Below, piece by piece: positions 30,829-39,039 of a stretch of 39,039 bases of DNA. A program made the translations under genes and the position numbers. Location: contig CANHNQ010000018.1 in the NCBI GenBank assembly GCA_947462095.1, positions 1 through 39,039 on the forward strand, in the 5' to 3' direction. The notes below the pieces were generated by a model. The model was not told the origin of the DNA and made no database searches. It was given only the letters and a program-made list of their open reading frames with translations. Each line of letters begins with the position of its first letter. The first letter of the stretch is position 1. The DNA comes from Gemmatimonadota bacterium (GTDB taxonomy: Bacteria > Gemmatimonadota > Gemmatimonadetes > Gemmatimonadales > Gemmatimonadaceae).

Positions 30829-32082
30829 TTACTTCGGCCAGCCCGGAATCTGAATCGCCGGCATGATGCGCAGCGCGTTCTGGTAGTACACCTTCTTCAG
30901 CACGACGTCCGGCAGGTCGATGCCGTACAGCTTCCAGAAGGCGTGATAGTCGCGGTAGTAGTCGAAGTAGTCGTCACGCGTTTCGAATACGCGCCAGTAG
31001 TACGGATACTCTTCCGGCTGGAACGAATCCTTGCCGAAGAGCAGGCGGTCCTGATACTTCACGAAGAAATCGTGCGCGCTGCGCGGCTGGCGGCCGATGT
31101 CGTACAGCACCGCCCCCACTTCCGCGAGCACGTTCGGCATCTTGTCGAACATGCGCCCGAGGCGCCCGAGATCATTGGCGTGCCAGCCCAGGTGCGCGGC
31201 CACGAACGTCGTTTTCGGATGACGCAGAAACAGACTGTCGCGCTCGGCCATGAGCTGGTTGAAGCTCGGATACTTGTCCTGCGGATACAGCCGCTCGGGG
31301 AAGAGCGTGAGCTCGAGCCACCGCTCGTTGGTGTTGTCGACTTCGCGGAAAAACTCCTGGGGGTCGGCGGTGTGAATGAACACCGGCAACTTCAGACGCG
31401 CGGCCGCCTCCCAGATGGGATCGAGGTCGGGGTCGTTCAACCGCAGGCGCGTGCCATCGGCCTTCTTCGTGCTCAAGCCGAAGCCCTTGCTGATTTCACC
31501 GATGCCCACCGCGCCGCCCTTCACGTCGGCTTCGAGCTGTGCCACCGCCTTCGCCGCCCACCCCGGCCCCACGCCGTTGAGGTTCACGCCGGCGAGCAGC
31601 CGCACGCGATTCTTCATCGCGGGTGAGCCGTTCACCAAGTCCATCGTGCGCTGCAACCGGTCGCCACTCACGTTGTCGGCGGCGATCATGAGGCGCACGT
31701 TGACCGAGTCCATCGACGCGCCCAGTCGCGCCAGTCCGTCGGCGTTGCCGAGGAGTCCCGACGGATGGCCGTGGAAGTCGACGACCGGATACTTCGCCTT
31801 CCACGTCATGCCGGCGGCGGGCACGATCAGTGTGGACTTGGGCCGATAGTCCACGATGCTCGGCGGTGGTGACGCCGGCGCGAGACAATTGTTCGGGCGG
31901 ATCTCCGTCATGCCGGCGGGGCACGCTTCGCCGGGTTTGATCTGCATGCCGCCGCGGAAGCCGGCAGGGGGACGCGGCGGCTGCGTGGCCGGTGGCTGCT
32001 GCGCCGAGAGCACCGCCGGCACAGCGGCCGAAGCCAAGGAGAGGCCAACGGACAGCCCAAACGCAAAACGGGTGCGACGCAC
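30829..32082 (-). CDS. Exported amidohydrolase-superfamily protein
   Basis: This is a 417-aa protein with a signal peptide (residues 1-27, ending VLSAQQ) and a Pro-rich linker to about 80. An Amidohydro_2-type TIM barrel follows, with the metal motif DFHGHPSG (His104, His106), LPVFIHTADP, TFVAAHLGWHAND and LLFGKDSF in order. The metal ligands needed for hydrolysis or decarboxylation appear present. The substrate is unknown. The start is GTG at 32082, supported by AGGAG 8 nt upstream on the minus strand. It follows the DUF2723 gene by 77 nt with a hairpin in between. Confidence 0.87.
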   Translation of the reverse strand: MRRTRFAFGLSVGLSLASAAVPAVLSAQQPPATQPPRPPAGFRGGMQIKPGEACPAGMTEIRPNNCLAPASPPPSIVDYRPKSTLIVPAAGMTWKAKYPVVDFHGHPSGLLGNADGLARLGASMDSVNVRLMIAADNVSGDRLQRTMDLVNGSPAMKNRVRLLAGVNLNGVGPGWAAKAVAQLEADVKGGAVGIGEISKGFGLSTKKADGTRLRLNDPDLDPIWEAAARLKLPVFIHTADPQEFFREVDNTNERWLELTLFPERLYPQDKYPSFNQLMAERDSLFLRHPKTTFVAAHLGWHANDLGRLGRMFDKMPNVLAEVGAVLYDIGRQPRSAHDFFVKYQDRLLFGKDSFQPEEYPYYWRVFETRDDYFDYYRDYHAFWKLYGIDLPDVVLKKVYYQNALRIMPAIQIPGWPK

Positions 32083-32110
32083 GGGCAGACTCCTGAGGGG
32101 GGAAACGAGA

Positions 32111-32137
32111 CGGGGATCAACACGTCGTTGATCCCCG
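32111..32137. terminator. Hairpin between DUF2723 and amidohydrolase genes
   Basis: A perfect 10-bp stem, CGGGGATCAA (32111-32120) with TTGATCCCCG (32128-32137), encloses a 7-nt loop. Downstream on the minus strand there is only a weak TTT. It may be a partial terminator or an mRNA processing/stability element between two same-strand genes. Confidence 0.45.
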
Positions 32138-32159
32138 GCCTTCGACAGCGCAATCCGGC

Positions 32160-34505
32160 TTACTGCGAATCGGGCTTGGTCTGCGGCACCAACAGCTGCT
32201 GCTGCGGACCGACGTCGGCACCCGGCATCACCGGCAACGCCGGCTGCCGGTCGAAGCCGAACACCTGCGCGCGGCGCATGGCCGTCGCGATGCCCTTCGA
32301 CTGCTGGTAGACCGAGTCCGAGAGAGCGGTCCGGCCCGTCTGCGCCAGTGCTTCGGCCAGCGTGACGCCACTGATCACATACAGATCCGGGATGCCCACC
32401 GATGCGTCGTCCACCCATCCCTTGCGGGCGGCCAGCGACTTCGTGGCGGTGAACACCTTCGTCCAGAGATCGTACGAGCGCTTGACGTCGACCATGCCTT
32501 CACCCTGAACGAGCACCGTGTCGCGCCCGGGGATGATCTGCTGGCCTACGAGCTTCTTGGCCATCCCCTGCGTGAGGACATAGCGCTCGAGGCCGAGTTC
32601 GTACGGATATCCGCCCGCGGTGCGGCTGAAGTAGATCGGCCGGTCGGGGTAGGTATCGCGGATCATGAAGTACACCAGCTGATCGGCACGCATGAGCTGC
32701 GGCGACCGCGGCGCGGCAATGATGTCGCCCTTCTGGAACGCGGTGTTCGGCGGCGTCTGAAGGGCGAGCGGCAGCGCGTCGGCTTCGTCGAACGTCATCT
32801 TGACCGGCGGACCCACCGGCTTCTTCCACTGCTGGTTGCGGTAGATCTCCGGACCCTTGGCCGCATCGTACTCGTACACGGGACGACGGATGAGCTGGCG
32901 CGTATACCAGTCGGTGTTCAGCAGCGACGTGTTCGCCACGATGACGTCCTTGCGGATGCCCTCGACTTCCTGCGCGTACCACAACGGGAAGGTGTCGTTG
33001 TCGCCGACGGTGATCAGAATGCCGTACGGTTCGACCGAGTTGAGCAGGTCACGCGCGAAGTCCGTGGTGTCGGTCTGGTTGGAACGCGACGCCTGCTCCC
33101 AGTTGCCGATCAGCGGGATGAAGGCCACCGCCAGCAACGGCGACGCCAGCAGGAAGCTGCGCGTGCGTGGCTCCACCACGGTGTCGCGACCCAGCTTCAC
33201 TTCGTCGGCGCCGAACAGGCTGGCCACTGTTTCCCACAGGTACACGAGGCCGAGCGCCGCCCACACGCTGAGCGCCGAGAAGCTCCACAGGTAGAAGTAA
33301 TCTCGATCGCGCACTTCACGGGGCACGGCGTCGCCGAGCTCCAGCGACTGGCTGTGGCCGTACTTGAAATTCAGATAGAAGATCAGCCCGAAGGTCATCG
33401 TGCCGATGAGCGGGCCGAAGAACCAGAAGCTGCGTCGATCCTTCTTGAAGTGCATCCAGCCACCGAGGATACACAAAATGAAGTAGAACACCGCGAGCCC
33501 GTTCTGCAGCCCCGGGTTCTCCTGATACGCATCGCGGAGCCACTGCCACTTGAAGTACAGCCAGTACATGCCGACCTGCGCGGACAGCGGCGCCTGGCGC
33601 TCGCCGAGCTCCGGCTTACCGTACTGGCCGCGATTGAAGTTGTACATGAAACGGTCGTACGTGAGCGCCGAGAAGGTGCAGTCGGCTTTCAACTCGGTCA
33701 CGCAACCGGTGGGTTCGCCTTCGTTGATCGCGGGGAAGTGCGCGGCGCGAATCGGCTGCGTGGCGAACGGCGTCATGCCGAACACCAGCGCGGCGCCACA
33801 GGCCACCAACAACTTCCAGCGCAGAATCGAGGACGGGCGACGGATCAGGACCGCCATCCCGACGGCCGGCGCCGCGAGCATGCCGGCCATGTGATTGGCG
33901 TAGCCGAGTCCAAGCAGATAGGCCACGAGCACGAGCAGGCGGTCGGCTACCGGGCCTTCCGGATCGTCGCACCAGCGCACCGTGAGCCAGCAGATGACCG
34001 CGAGGCCTACCAGCGACACCGTGTACACCTTCTCGTTCACGACCGACTGATTCCACACGGTGAACGCCGTGGCCCCGATGAGGGCGGCCAGCGCACCGCC
34101 GGCGATACGCTGCCAGCGGCGCGGCATCCACTGCACGAGCACGCGTTCGGTGATCAGGAACCAGAGGCCGGCCGATACGGCGCTCGACAGCGCCGCCAGC
34201 ACATTGATGCGCATGGCGACGCTGGGCGCGATCGGCAGGATCGCAAAGACGCGTCCGATCAAGACGAAGAACGGATTGCCCGGCGGGTGCGGAATGCCGA
34301 GGACGTACGCGGCCGCGATGTACTCGCTGGTGTCCCACATGGACGTCGTCGGGGCCAGCGTGACGAGGTACAGGAGAAACACGACGAGGCCGGCGATGGC
34401 GGCGGCCACGTACGACGGGCGGTAGTCAAGCTCGGCCGCGCCGGCACTCATGGCGGCGGCTGGCCGGGAAGCGGCAGTCGCGGTAGCGGTGGCTGCGACG
34501 GTCAT
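32160..34505 (-). CDS. DUF2723 membrane protein (PMT/TMEM260-like)
   Basis: This is a 781-aa protein. An Ala/Thr-rich cytoplasmic tail is followed by about ten to twelve transmembrane helices (starting YVAAAIAGLVVFLLYLVTLAP at about 30-50) and a large C-terminal extracytoplasmic domain (from about 470). Just after the first helix it has SMWDTSEYIAAAYVLGIPHPPGNPFF, the DUF2723 signature; Asp/Glu in this loop corresponds to the catalytic region of GT-C glycosyltransferases. The human relative TMEM260 is an O-mannosyltransferase, so protein glycosylation is a reasonable guess but not shown here. The ATG at 34505 was chosen over a longer open frame; an internal Met lies 18 codons downstream. It is divergent from the aminotransferase gene across 135 nt. 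Confidence 0.88.
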   Translation of the reverse strand: MTVAATATATAASRPAAAMSAGAAELDYRPSYVAAAIAGLVVFLLYLVTLAPTTSMWDTSEYIAAAYVLGIPHPPGNPFFVLIGRVFAILPIAPSVAMRINVLAALSSAVSAGLWFLITERVLVQWMPRRWQRIAGGALAALIGATAFTVWNQSVVNEKVYTVSLVGLAVICWLTVRWCDDPEGPVADRLLVLVAYLLGLGYANHMAGMLAAPAVGMAVLIRRPSSILRWKLLVACGAALVFGMTPFATQPIRAAHFPAINEGEPTGCVTELKADCTFSALTYDRFMYNFNRGQYGKPELGERQAPLSAQVGMYWLYFKWQWLRDAYQENPGLQNGLAVFYFILCILGGWMHFKKDRRSFWFFGPLIGTMTFGLIFYLNFKYGHSQSLELGDAVPREVRDRDYFYLWSFSALSVWAALGLVYLWETVASLFGADEVKLGRDTVVEPRTRSFLLASPLLAVAFIPLIGNWEQASRSNQTDTTDFARDLLNSVEPYGILITVGDNDTFPLWYAQEVEGIRKDVIVANTSLLNTDWYTRQLIRRPVYEYDAAKGPEIYRNQQWKKPVGPPVKMTFDEADALPLALQTPPNTAFQKGDIIAAPRSPQLMRADQLVYFMIRDTYPDRPIYFSRTAGGYPYELGLERYVLTQGMAKKLVGQQIIPGRDTVLVQGEGMVDVKRSYDLWTKVFTATKSLAARKGWVDDASVGIPDLYVISGVTLAEALAQTGRTALSDSVYQQSKGIATAMRRAQVFGFDRQPALPVMPGADVGPQQQLLVPQTKPDSQ

Positions 34506-34640
34506 GGACTGGACGGAAGGTGGGGCGGCTCCGGACCGGGGGCGGCCGGAGCTGACACAATCAGGTAAGTTCGCAGACAGCGACGGGGGGCACAACTGCC
34601 TCCCCTCCGGTCCGCGCCACTCATTCCACCCCCCTGACGC

Positions 34641-35903
34641 ATGAACAAGCGCGAATTCCTCCGGACGGCGGGCGGCGCTCTCGGTTGCGCCTCCCTGGGC
34701 GCCCTCTTCACGCCGGCCCAACTGCGGGCGTTCTCCCGTCTGCCGGCTGATGCGCTGGCCAGTCGGGCCGACTTCTGGGACGTGTTGCGGGCCAAGTATC
34801 TGGTCCCCGCCGACTATATCCACCTCGAGCACGGCTACTACTCCATGCAGTCGCAGCCGGTGCTGGAGCGGTTCATCGGCCATGTGCGGGCGGTCAACGC
34901 CCAGAGCTCGCGCTATATGCGCACGGTGCAGGGCGCCAACAAGTCGCGCGTGCAGGCCCGGCTAGCGGCGCTGGCGGGGTGCTCGCCCGAGGAGCTGATC
35001 ATTACCCGGAACACCACCGAGTCGCTCGATACCGTGATCTCGGGCATCGACTGGAAGGCGGGGGACGAGGCGGTCATGGCGGTGCACGACTACGGCGCCA
35101 TGCTCGATCAATTCGCCCTCATGCGCCGCCGCTGGGGCATTGTGACCCGCACGGTGACCGTGCCCCTCGACCCGCGGAGCGATGACGAGGTCGTGCAGGT
35201 GTATGCCGACGCCATCACACCGCGCACCCGCCTGCTGATGGTGTGCCACATGATCAACATCACCGGCCAGATCCTGCCGGTGAAGAAGATCTGCGACATG
35301 GCGCGCGCGCGCGGCGTGCCGGTCATGGTAGACGGTGCCCACGCGTTCGCCCAGCTCGACTTCCGGATCCCTGACCTGGGGTGCGACTACTACGGCGCCA
35401 GTCTGCATAAGTGGCTCGGCACGCCGCTCGGGGCCGGCATGCTGTATGTGCGTCGCGACGCCATCGAGAAGCTCTGGCCGATCTACGGTGACGAAGGACA
35501 GCCCGCCAATAGCATCGCCAAGCTGAATCATACCGGCACCCACCCCGTGCACACCGATCTCGCGATCGAAGACGCCATCGCGTTTCACGAGGAGATCGGC
35601 ATTCAGCGCAAGGAGGCCCGGCTGCGCTGGCTGCAGCAGTACTGGACCACGAAGGTACGCGGCGTGCCGCGCGTGCGGCTGTTCACCCCGAGTGATCCGG
35701 CGCGGACCGGCGCCATCGCCAACGTGGGGATCGACGGCATGAAGCCCGGTGATCTCGCGACGGTGCTGATGGATCGCTTCAAGATCTTCACCGTCGCGAT
35801 CGACACCGCCGGGGTCACCGGCGTGCGGGTCACGCCACAACTCTTCACCACGACCGCCGAACTGGATGCGTTCGTGCGCGCGATCACCCAGCTGGCGGCC
35901 TAG
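34641..35903 (+). CDS. Exported class V aminotransferase-fold PLP protein
   Basis: This is a 420-aa fold-type I PLP enzyme of the isopenicillin N epimerase/cysteine desulfurase-like group. The PLP Lys is K257 in GASLHKWLGTPLGAG, the pyridine-binding Asp is D231 in MVDGAHAFAQLD, and the phosphate-region TRNTTESLD follows. The N-terminus NKREFLRTAGGALGCASLGAL is a Tat-type signal with Lys-Arg in place of Arg-Arg. It is therefore probably folded with PLP in the cytoplasm and then exported. The reaction is unknown. A GGTAAGTT element 75 nt upstream could contain the promoter, but the region has no clear -35 box. It is followed after 9 nt by the pqiA-like gene. Confidence 0.88.
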   Translation: MNKREFLRTAGGALGCASLGALFTPAQLRAFSRLPADALASRADFWDVLRAKYLVPADYIHLEHGYYSMQSQPVLERFIGHVRAVNAQSSRYMRTVQGANKSRVQARLAALAGCSPEELIITRNTTESLDTVISGIDWKAGDEAVMAVHDYGAMLDQFALMRRRWGIVTRTVTVPLDPRSDDEVVQVYADAITPRTRLLMVCHMINITGQILPVKKICDMARARGVPVMVDGAHAFAQLDFRIPDLGCDYYGASLHKWLGTPLGAGMLYVRRDAIEKLWPIYGDEGQPANSIAKLNHTGTHPVHTDLAIEDAIAFHEEIGIQRKEARLRWLQQYWTTKVRGVPRVRLFTPSDPARTGAIANVGIDGMKPGDLATVLMDRFKIFTVAIDTAGVTGVRVTPQLFTTTAELDAFVRAITQLAA

Positions 35904-35906
35904 CCT
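35901..35906 (+). promoter_or_regulatory. TAGCCT box 12 nt before the pqiA-like start (weak candidate)
   Basis: TAGCCT begins 12 nt before the ATG at 35913, and its first three bases are the stop codon of the preceding gene. The placement matches the TANNNT pattern at four other starts in the window, but here coupling to the upstream gene is an equally good explanation. Confidence 0.2.
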
Positions 35907-35912
35907 GCACTT

Positions 35913-36458
35913 ATGACATCACGGAATAGACTCGCGATCGCGCTGGCGCTGGTCTCGTTGGCGTTGCTCTGGCCGGGGCTCGTGCAGCCCGTGCTCACCA
36001 TTCGCGCCACGATGGAGCTGTTCGGCAATACCCGCGTGCTGTCCAACGAGACCCGCAGTGTGATCAGCGCGATTCAGAGCTTGCATAACACCGGCAACAA
36101 CTTCGTGGCCGGCCTCATCGTGCTGTTCAGCGTGCTTGTGCCGCTGCTCAAGGCGGCCTTGCTGGTGCCGATCTTCGCGCTGCGCGGCAGTGCCACGTCG
36201 TATCGGCTGTACGGCGTGGTGCAGGGGATGAGCAAATGGTCGATGGCCGACGTATTTGCGGTGGGTATGCTCATCGCGCTGCTGGTCGGGAAGGGCACCG
36301 CCAATCTCTCGGCGGTGGCCGGCACTGGGTTCTACTGCTTCGCCGCGTACTGTCTCGTGTCGAACGCGGCGTTTCAGGCGCTGAAGATCGAGCCGCCCAC
36401 GGCGCTCGCGCCTACTTCTTCGGCAACGACTTCCGGTCCGCTCTCGGCGCGATTTTGA
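35913..36458 (+). CDS. PqiA-family (paraquat-inducible protein A) membrane protein
   Basis: This is a 181-aa inner-membrane protein with about four helices. It carries the PqiA hallmark KWSMADVFAVGMLIALL, preceded by VVQGMS; a single PqiA unit is present instead of the two in E. coli PqiA. PqiA partners with MCE proteins in lipid transport between membranes; no MCE gene is nearby. The Cys-rich rubredoxin-like motif of E. coli PqiA is absent. The start at 35913 has no Shine-Dalgarno. Its last 47 nt overlap, in antisense, the end of the convergent small secreted-protein gene. Confidence 0.85.
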   Translation: MTSRNRLAIALALVSLALLWPGLVQPVLTIRATMELFGNTRVLSNETRSVISAIQSLHNTGNNFVAGLIVLFSVLVPLLKAALLVPIFALRGSATSYRLYGVVQGMSKWSMADVFAVGMLIALLVGKGTANLSAVAGTGFYCFAAYCLVSNAAFQALKIEPPTALAPTSSATTSGPLSARF

Positions 36459-36867
36459 ACTTGGCGATGGGCTGGTTCTCCAAGTTCACCATGCCCTCGA
36501 TACTCCCGTCAGCGCTGAACTTTCCGTCGTGCTCGAGCAACTTCCCCTCGGGGGCGGTGACGCGAAAACGCACCTGTTTGCCGGTGAGCACCACATTCGA
36601 GATGGGCCCGGTTCCCTGGCCGGGCACCATTGCCTGACCGGAGAACGTGGTGCCGGACTGTGTGAAGGTGTACAACACCGGCACCACGATCACGCTGTCC
36701 GGCAGCGGCACCGTCGCGGTACCGCTCCACCCACCGACCAGCGTGGGGGCGGGCGCCACGGTCGCCTTGACCGACTTGCTCTGCGCAGCCAGCGGGGTGA
36801 CCGCGACCGTCGCGGTCATGAGGACGCCAAAAGCGGCGGCGCCGAGCAACGTCACACGTCGAGCCAT
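36412..36867 (-). CDS. Small secreted beta-rich protein, unknown function
   Basis: This is a 151-aa protein. The signal peptide (MARRVTLLGAAAFGVLMTATVAVTPLAAQ, split as residues 1 to about 29) is followed by an all-beta domain with alternating pattern. It opens with LVGGWSGTATV and has VVPVLYTFTQSGTTFSGQ and FSADGSIEGMV. The Gly-x-Trp-x-Gly opening and repeated beta hairpins resemble lipocalin/calycin-like small barrels, but no family is claimed. The ATG at 36867 has GGAG about 8 nt upstream. Its 3' end overlaps the convergent pqiA-like gene by 47 nt. Confidence 0.75.
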   Translation of the reverse strand: MARRVTLLGAAAFGVLMTATVAVTPLAAQSKSVKATVAPAPTLVGGWSGTATVPLPDSVIVVPVLYTFTQSGTTFSGQAMVPGQGTGPISNVVLTGKQVRFRVTAPEGKLLEHDGKFSADGSIEGMVNLENQPIAKFKIAPRADRKSLPKK

Positions 36868-36968
36868 CACACACGCTCCGTCAGGGGAAGGCGACACCGT
36901 TTCTCTATCCCGCGTGGTATCCAGAGGTGCCTCGCACACGAAACGGCGGCCCCCCGGCCATCCGGTGA

Positions 36969-37925
36969 TCAGCGCGCGGCTGGCGCAGAATCCAGCACCT
37001 CGATGGCACGAAGCGCAACCAAGCGCCCCGCGGCGGCTGTCGGATGGAATCCGTCCCAGAAAAAAAAGTTATCGGGCGTCGAGCAGAGCGACGGCGGCGC
37101 AACGCTCACGCACGGCAGCGTGACGTTGGTGAAGCCGAAGGACGTCGAGGAGGCGAACACGGCGGCGGTCAGTGCGCCAAGGTCGAGCACATACAGGTTC
37201 AGCGACGGCAACGTGGTGCGCAGCGTGGTCAACTGTGTTGCGATGCCGGCGTTGAATTGCGTCGAGAGTTGTGTCGCACTAGCGGCCGCGCCCACGCCCA
37301 GCCGGCGCACCAGTGGTGTGCTGCCGACGTCGGTACTGTTCACGAGCAGAATATGCCGTCCGCCGGACGCATAGAGGCGGTTGATCATCGCGACCGTGTT
37401 CGCCACGGCGCTGCCGATGATCGTCGCGGGCGCCTGCGGATTCACTAAGGACAGCACCAGCGCGTCGTTGATGTCGTTGCCGACCGTGGCCGCGTTCAGT
37501 ACGAACAGCGTGCTGGCGCGTGACGCAGCGCCACCGGCCGAGAGATAGGCCTCAACCTGCTGTGTCATGTTGGGCACGCCCTGCGTGGTGCCGGGAATGC
37601 CGCCGGTACGTGCGCCCTGGTACGAATAGTTCGTGCCCCCCTTGCGCGAGGGCGCGACGGTGGCGCCGTAATTCGCCGCGACCAGCTCCACCCACAACGG
37701 ACCGTTTGTGGCGCGACCGTTGAAATACGGCGCCGGCGGGCAGGTGGCCGGGGTGACAATGCACGCGTTCCCCGTGTCGTCGAGGCTGGCGCCGAACACC
37801 ACGGTCGACGAAAAGCGCCCTCGCCCCGCCGGGTTCGTGGGCGTGTTGTCCGAGCAGGCTGACAGCAGGAGCAGGGCAGCGGCGGACACCAGCGCGGAAC
37901 GGGCGATACGGGTAACTCTGGTCAT
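36969..37925 (-). CDS. SGNH/GDSL-type esterase lipoprotein
   Basis: This is a 318-aa lipoprotein with lipobox LSAC (Cys24). The SGNH hydrolase blocks are block I VVFGASLDDTGNA with Ser47 (GASL replaces GDSL), an internal oxyanion-hole Asn in TVGNDINDAL, and block V DGFHPT with Asp291 and His294. The catalytic Ser-Asp-His set is thus present; the Asp lost from GDSL is structural, not catalytic. It resembles the secreted lipase/esterase (thermolabile haemolysin) branch. Substrates are likely esters of lipids or polysaccharides. The ATG at 37925 has no obvious Shine-Dalgarno. It lies 52 nt downstream of purH on the same strand. Confidence 0.87.
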   Translation of the reverse strand: MTRVTRIARSALVSAAALLLLSACSDNTPTNPAGRGRFSSTVVFGASLDDTGNACIVTPATCPPAPYFNGRATNGPLWVELVAANYGATVAPSRKGGTNYSYQGARTGGIPGTTQGVPNMTQQVEAYLSAGGAASRASTLFVLNAATVGNDINDALVLSLVNPQAPATIIGSAVANTVAMINRLYASGGRHILLVNSTDVGSTPLVRRLGVGAAASATQLSTQFNAGIATQLTTLRTTLPSLNLYVLDLGALTAAVFASSTSFGFTNVTLPCVSVAPPSLCSTPDNFFFWDGFHPTAAAGRLVALRAIEVLDSAPAAR

Positions 37926-37977
37926 GAACCGTGAGGGGGAGCGAGATAAGGGAAACAACGCGCGCAGTACGTCGAGC

Positions 37978-39039
37978 CTAGTGACGGAACAGGCGCTCAC
38001 CGGTGAACACCATCGCGATGCCATGCTCATCGGCTGCGGCGATCACCTCGGCGTCGCGCACGGATCCACCCGGCTGGACGATCGCTTTAACACCTGCCGC
38101 CGCCGCTTGGTCGATGCCGTCGCGGAAGGGGAAGAAGGCGTCGGAGCCCAGCGCGGCGCCGTCGGTGACGTGGCCGACGCTGGTGGCCTTGTGCACCGCC
38201 AGGAAGCTGGCATCCACGCGGGACATCTGGCCGGCACCAATGCCAATCGTGGCACCGTCGTGCACGAGCACGATGGCATTCGACTTCACGCTCGCCACTG
38301 CCTTCCAGGCGAAGTGGAGGTCCACCATCTCGGCCGACGTGGGCTGACGCGTGGTCACCACGTTCCACTGGGCCGGCTCAACCGGTGCGGGCGCGCGATC
38401 CTGCACCAGCAGGCCGCCGCGCACACGCTTGTAGTCCATGCCCCCCGTCGGCCAGTTCGCGCGCCCTTCAAGGACGCGCAGGTTCTTCTTGCGGCCGAGA
38501 ATTTCGACGGCTTCATCGGAGAATGACGGCGCCACGATGCACTCCACGAACAGGCTGGAGATCGCTTCTGCCGCCGCCACGTCGACCGGTACCGTGAAGG
38601 CGATCACGCTGCCGAACGCCGACACCGGATCGCACGCCAACGCCTTTTTGTAGGCCGACAGGGCATCGATGCCTGTGGCCACGCCGCACGGCGTCGTGTG
38701 CTTGATGATCGCGCACGCAGGCTGCTCGGCGAACGGCTCGATGGCGAGCAACGCGCCTTCGAGGTCGAGCAGGTTGTTGAACGACAGTTCCTTGCCCCCC
38801 TTCTGTACCAAGGCGCCAAGTCCGGCTCCCGGCTTCTCCACGTAGAACGCCGCGCGCTGCTGCGGATTCTCGCCGTAGCGCAGCGCCTGCTGCTTCTCAA
38901 AGGCGATCGGATACCGGTCGGGGAACGGCTCGCCACGCTGCTGCGCGAACCACTGCGCGATCGCGGCGTCGTAGCTGCTGGTGTGGGCGTACACCTTCTC
39001 CGCCAGCAACGTGCGGAAGGCGAGGTCGTCACCGCCCGA
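37978..39039 (-). CDS. purH: Bifunctional AICAR transformylase/IMP cyclohydrolase, C-terminal part
   Basis: PurH carries out the last two steps of IMP synthesis: formylation of AICAR with 10-formyl-THF and closure of FAICAR to IMP. The window holds 353 residues plus the stop; the N-terminus (IMP cyclohydrolase) lies beyond the right edge. The AICAR transformylase domain is well marked: LRYGENPQQRAAFY, FNNLLDLEGAL, CAIIKHTTPCGVA (substrate Lys-His), SFSDEAVEIL, LRVLEG, and the C-terminal SDAFFPFRDGIDQAA and QPGGSVRD. The reading frame is open to the last base. No promoter or terminator is in view. Confidence 0.96.
   Translation of the reverse strand, partial: SGGDDLAFRTLLAEKVYAHTSSYDAAIAQWFAQQRGEPFPDRYPIAFEKQQALRYGENPQQRAAFYVEKPGAGLGALVQKGGKELSFNNLLDLEGALLAIEPFAEQPACAIIKHTTPCGVATGIDALSAYKKALACDPVSAFGSVIAFTVPVDVAAAEAISSLFVECIVAPSFSDEAVEILGRKKNLRVLEGRANWPTGGMDYKRVRGGLLVQDRAPAPVEPAQWNVVTTRQPTSAEMVDLHFAWKAVASVKSNAIVLVHDGATIGIGAGQMSRVDASFLAVHKATSVGHVTDGAALGSDAFFPFRDGIDQAAAAGVKAIVQPGGSVRDAEVIAAADEHGIAMVFTGERLFRH

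Overview
The window is a GC-rich chromosomal segment from a free-living bacterium, most likely a member of the Gemmatimonadota. The phylum is an inference. It rests on the high GC content, the DUF4159/DUF4175 gene block, many exported proteins with 'AQ' signal-peptide ends or lipoboxes, BIG2-type lipoproteins, and stable 'CGCAGAG'-type hairpin repeats of a kind seen in soil bacterial genomes. There is no phage, IS element, CRISPR array or rRNA. About 37 genes can be supported, two of them cut by the window edges.

Left part (1-8.6 kb). This holds a Tat-exported TldD-like protein (partial), a 121-nt hairpin repeat, an RBBP9-like hydrolase fused to a GNAT acetyltransferase, a threonine-dehydratase-like PLP enzyme, and an Hsp20 chaperone with an inverted repeat over its promoter. 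A minus-strand series pdxJ > HPt-like protein > flippase-like membrane protein > ispE follows. The HPt-like protein has Arg where the phospho-accepting His should be. A lipoprotein and methylmalonyl-CoA epimerase close the part.

Central part (8.7-21.8 kb, all plus strand). This is a tightly packed, probably single operon: thioredoxin, rsmI, DUF4159, DUF4175 (1231 aa with a Gln/Gly-rich repeat), a TPR protein, a secreted GATase-like protein, and a JAMM-protease/DinG-helicase fusion. Four of the six junctions are overlapping start/stop codons. A fumarylacetoacetase-family hydrolase and an anchored Pro/Thr-rich protein follow.

Right part (21.8-39 kb). A three-gene SsuABC/TauABC-type transporter block looks proteobacterial and may be acquired. 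After it come gltX, two tRNA-Ser genes (GCU and UGA) about 2.6 kb apart, a Ycf48-like propeller, a BIG2/PPC lipoprotein, a methyltransferase and a DUF1611 (DgcN-like) protein. Then come an exported amidohydrolase, a DUF2723 membrane glycosyltransferase-like protein, an exported class V aminotransferase-fold protein, a PqiA-like protein, a small secreted protein, an SGNH lipoprotein and purH (partial).

The most notable items are the JAMM-DinG fusion with a complete JAMM motif, the DUF4159/DUF4175/TPR/GATase-like block without its usual MoxR and DUF58 partners, the degenerate HPt protein, and a recurrent TANNNT element placed 12-13 nt before start codons that lack a Shine-Dalgarno sequence. That last pattern suggests leaderless transcripts.
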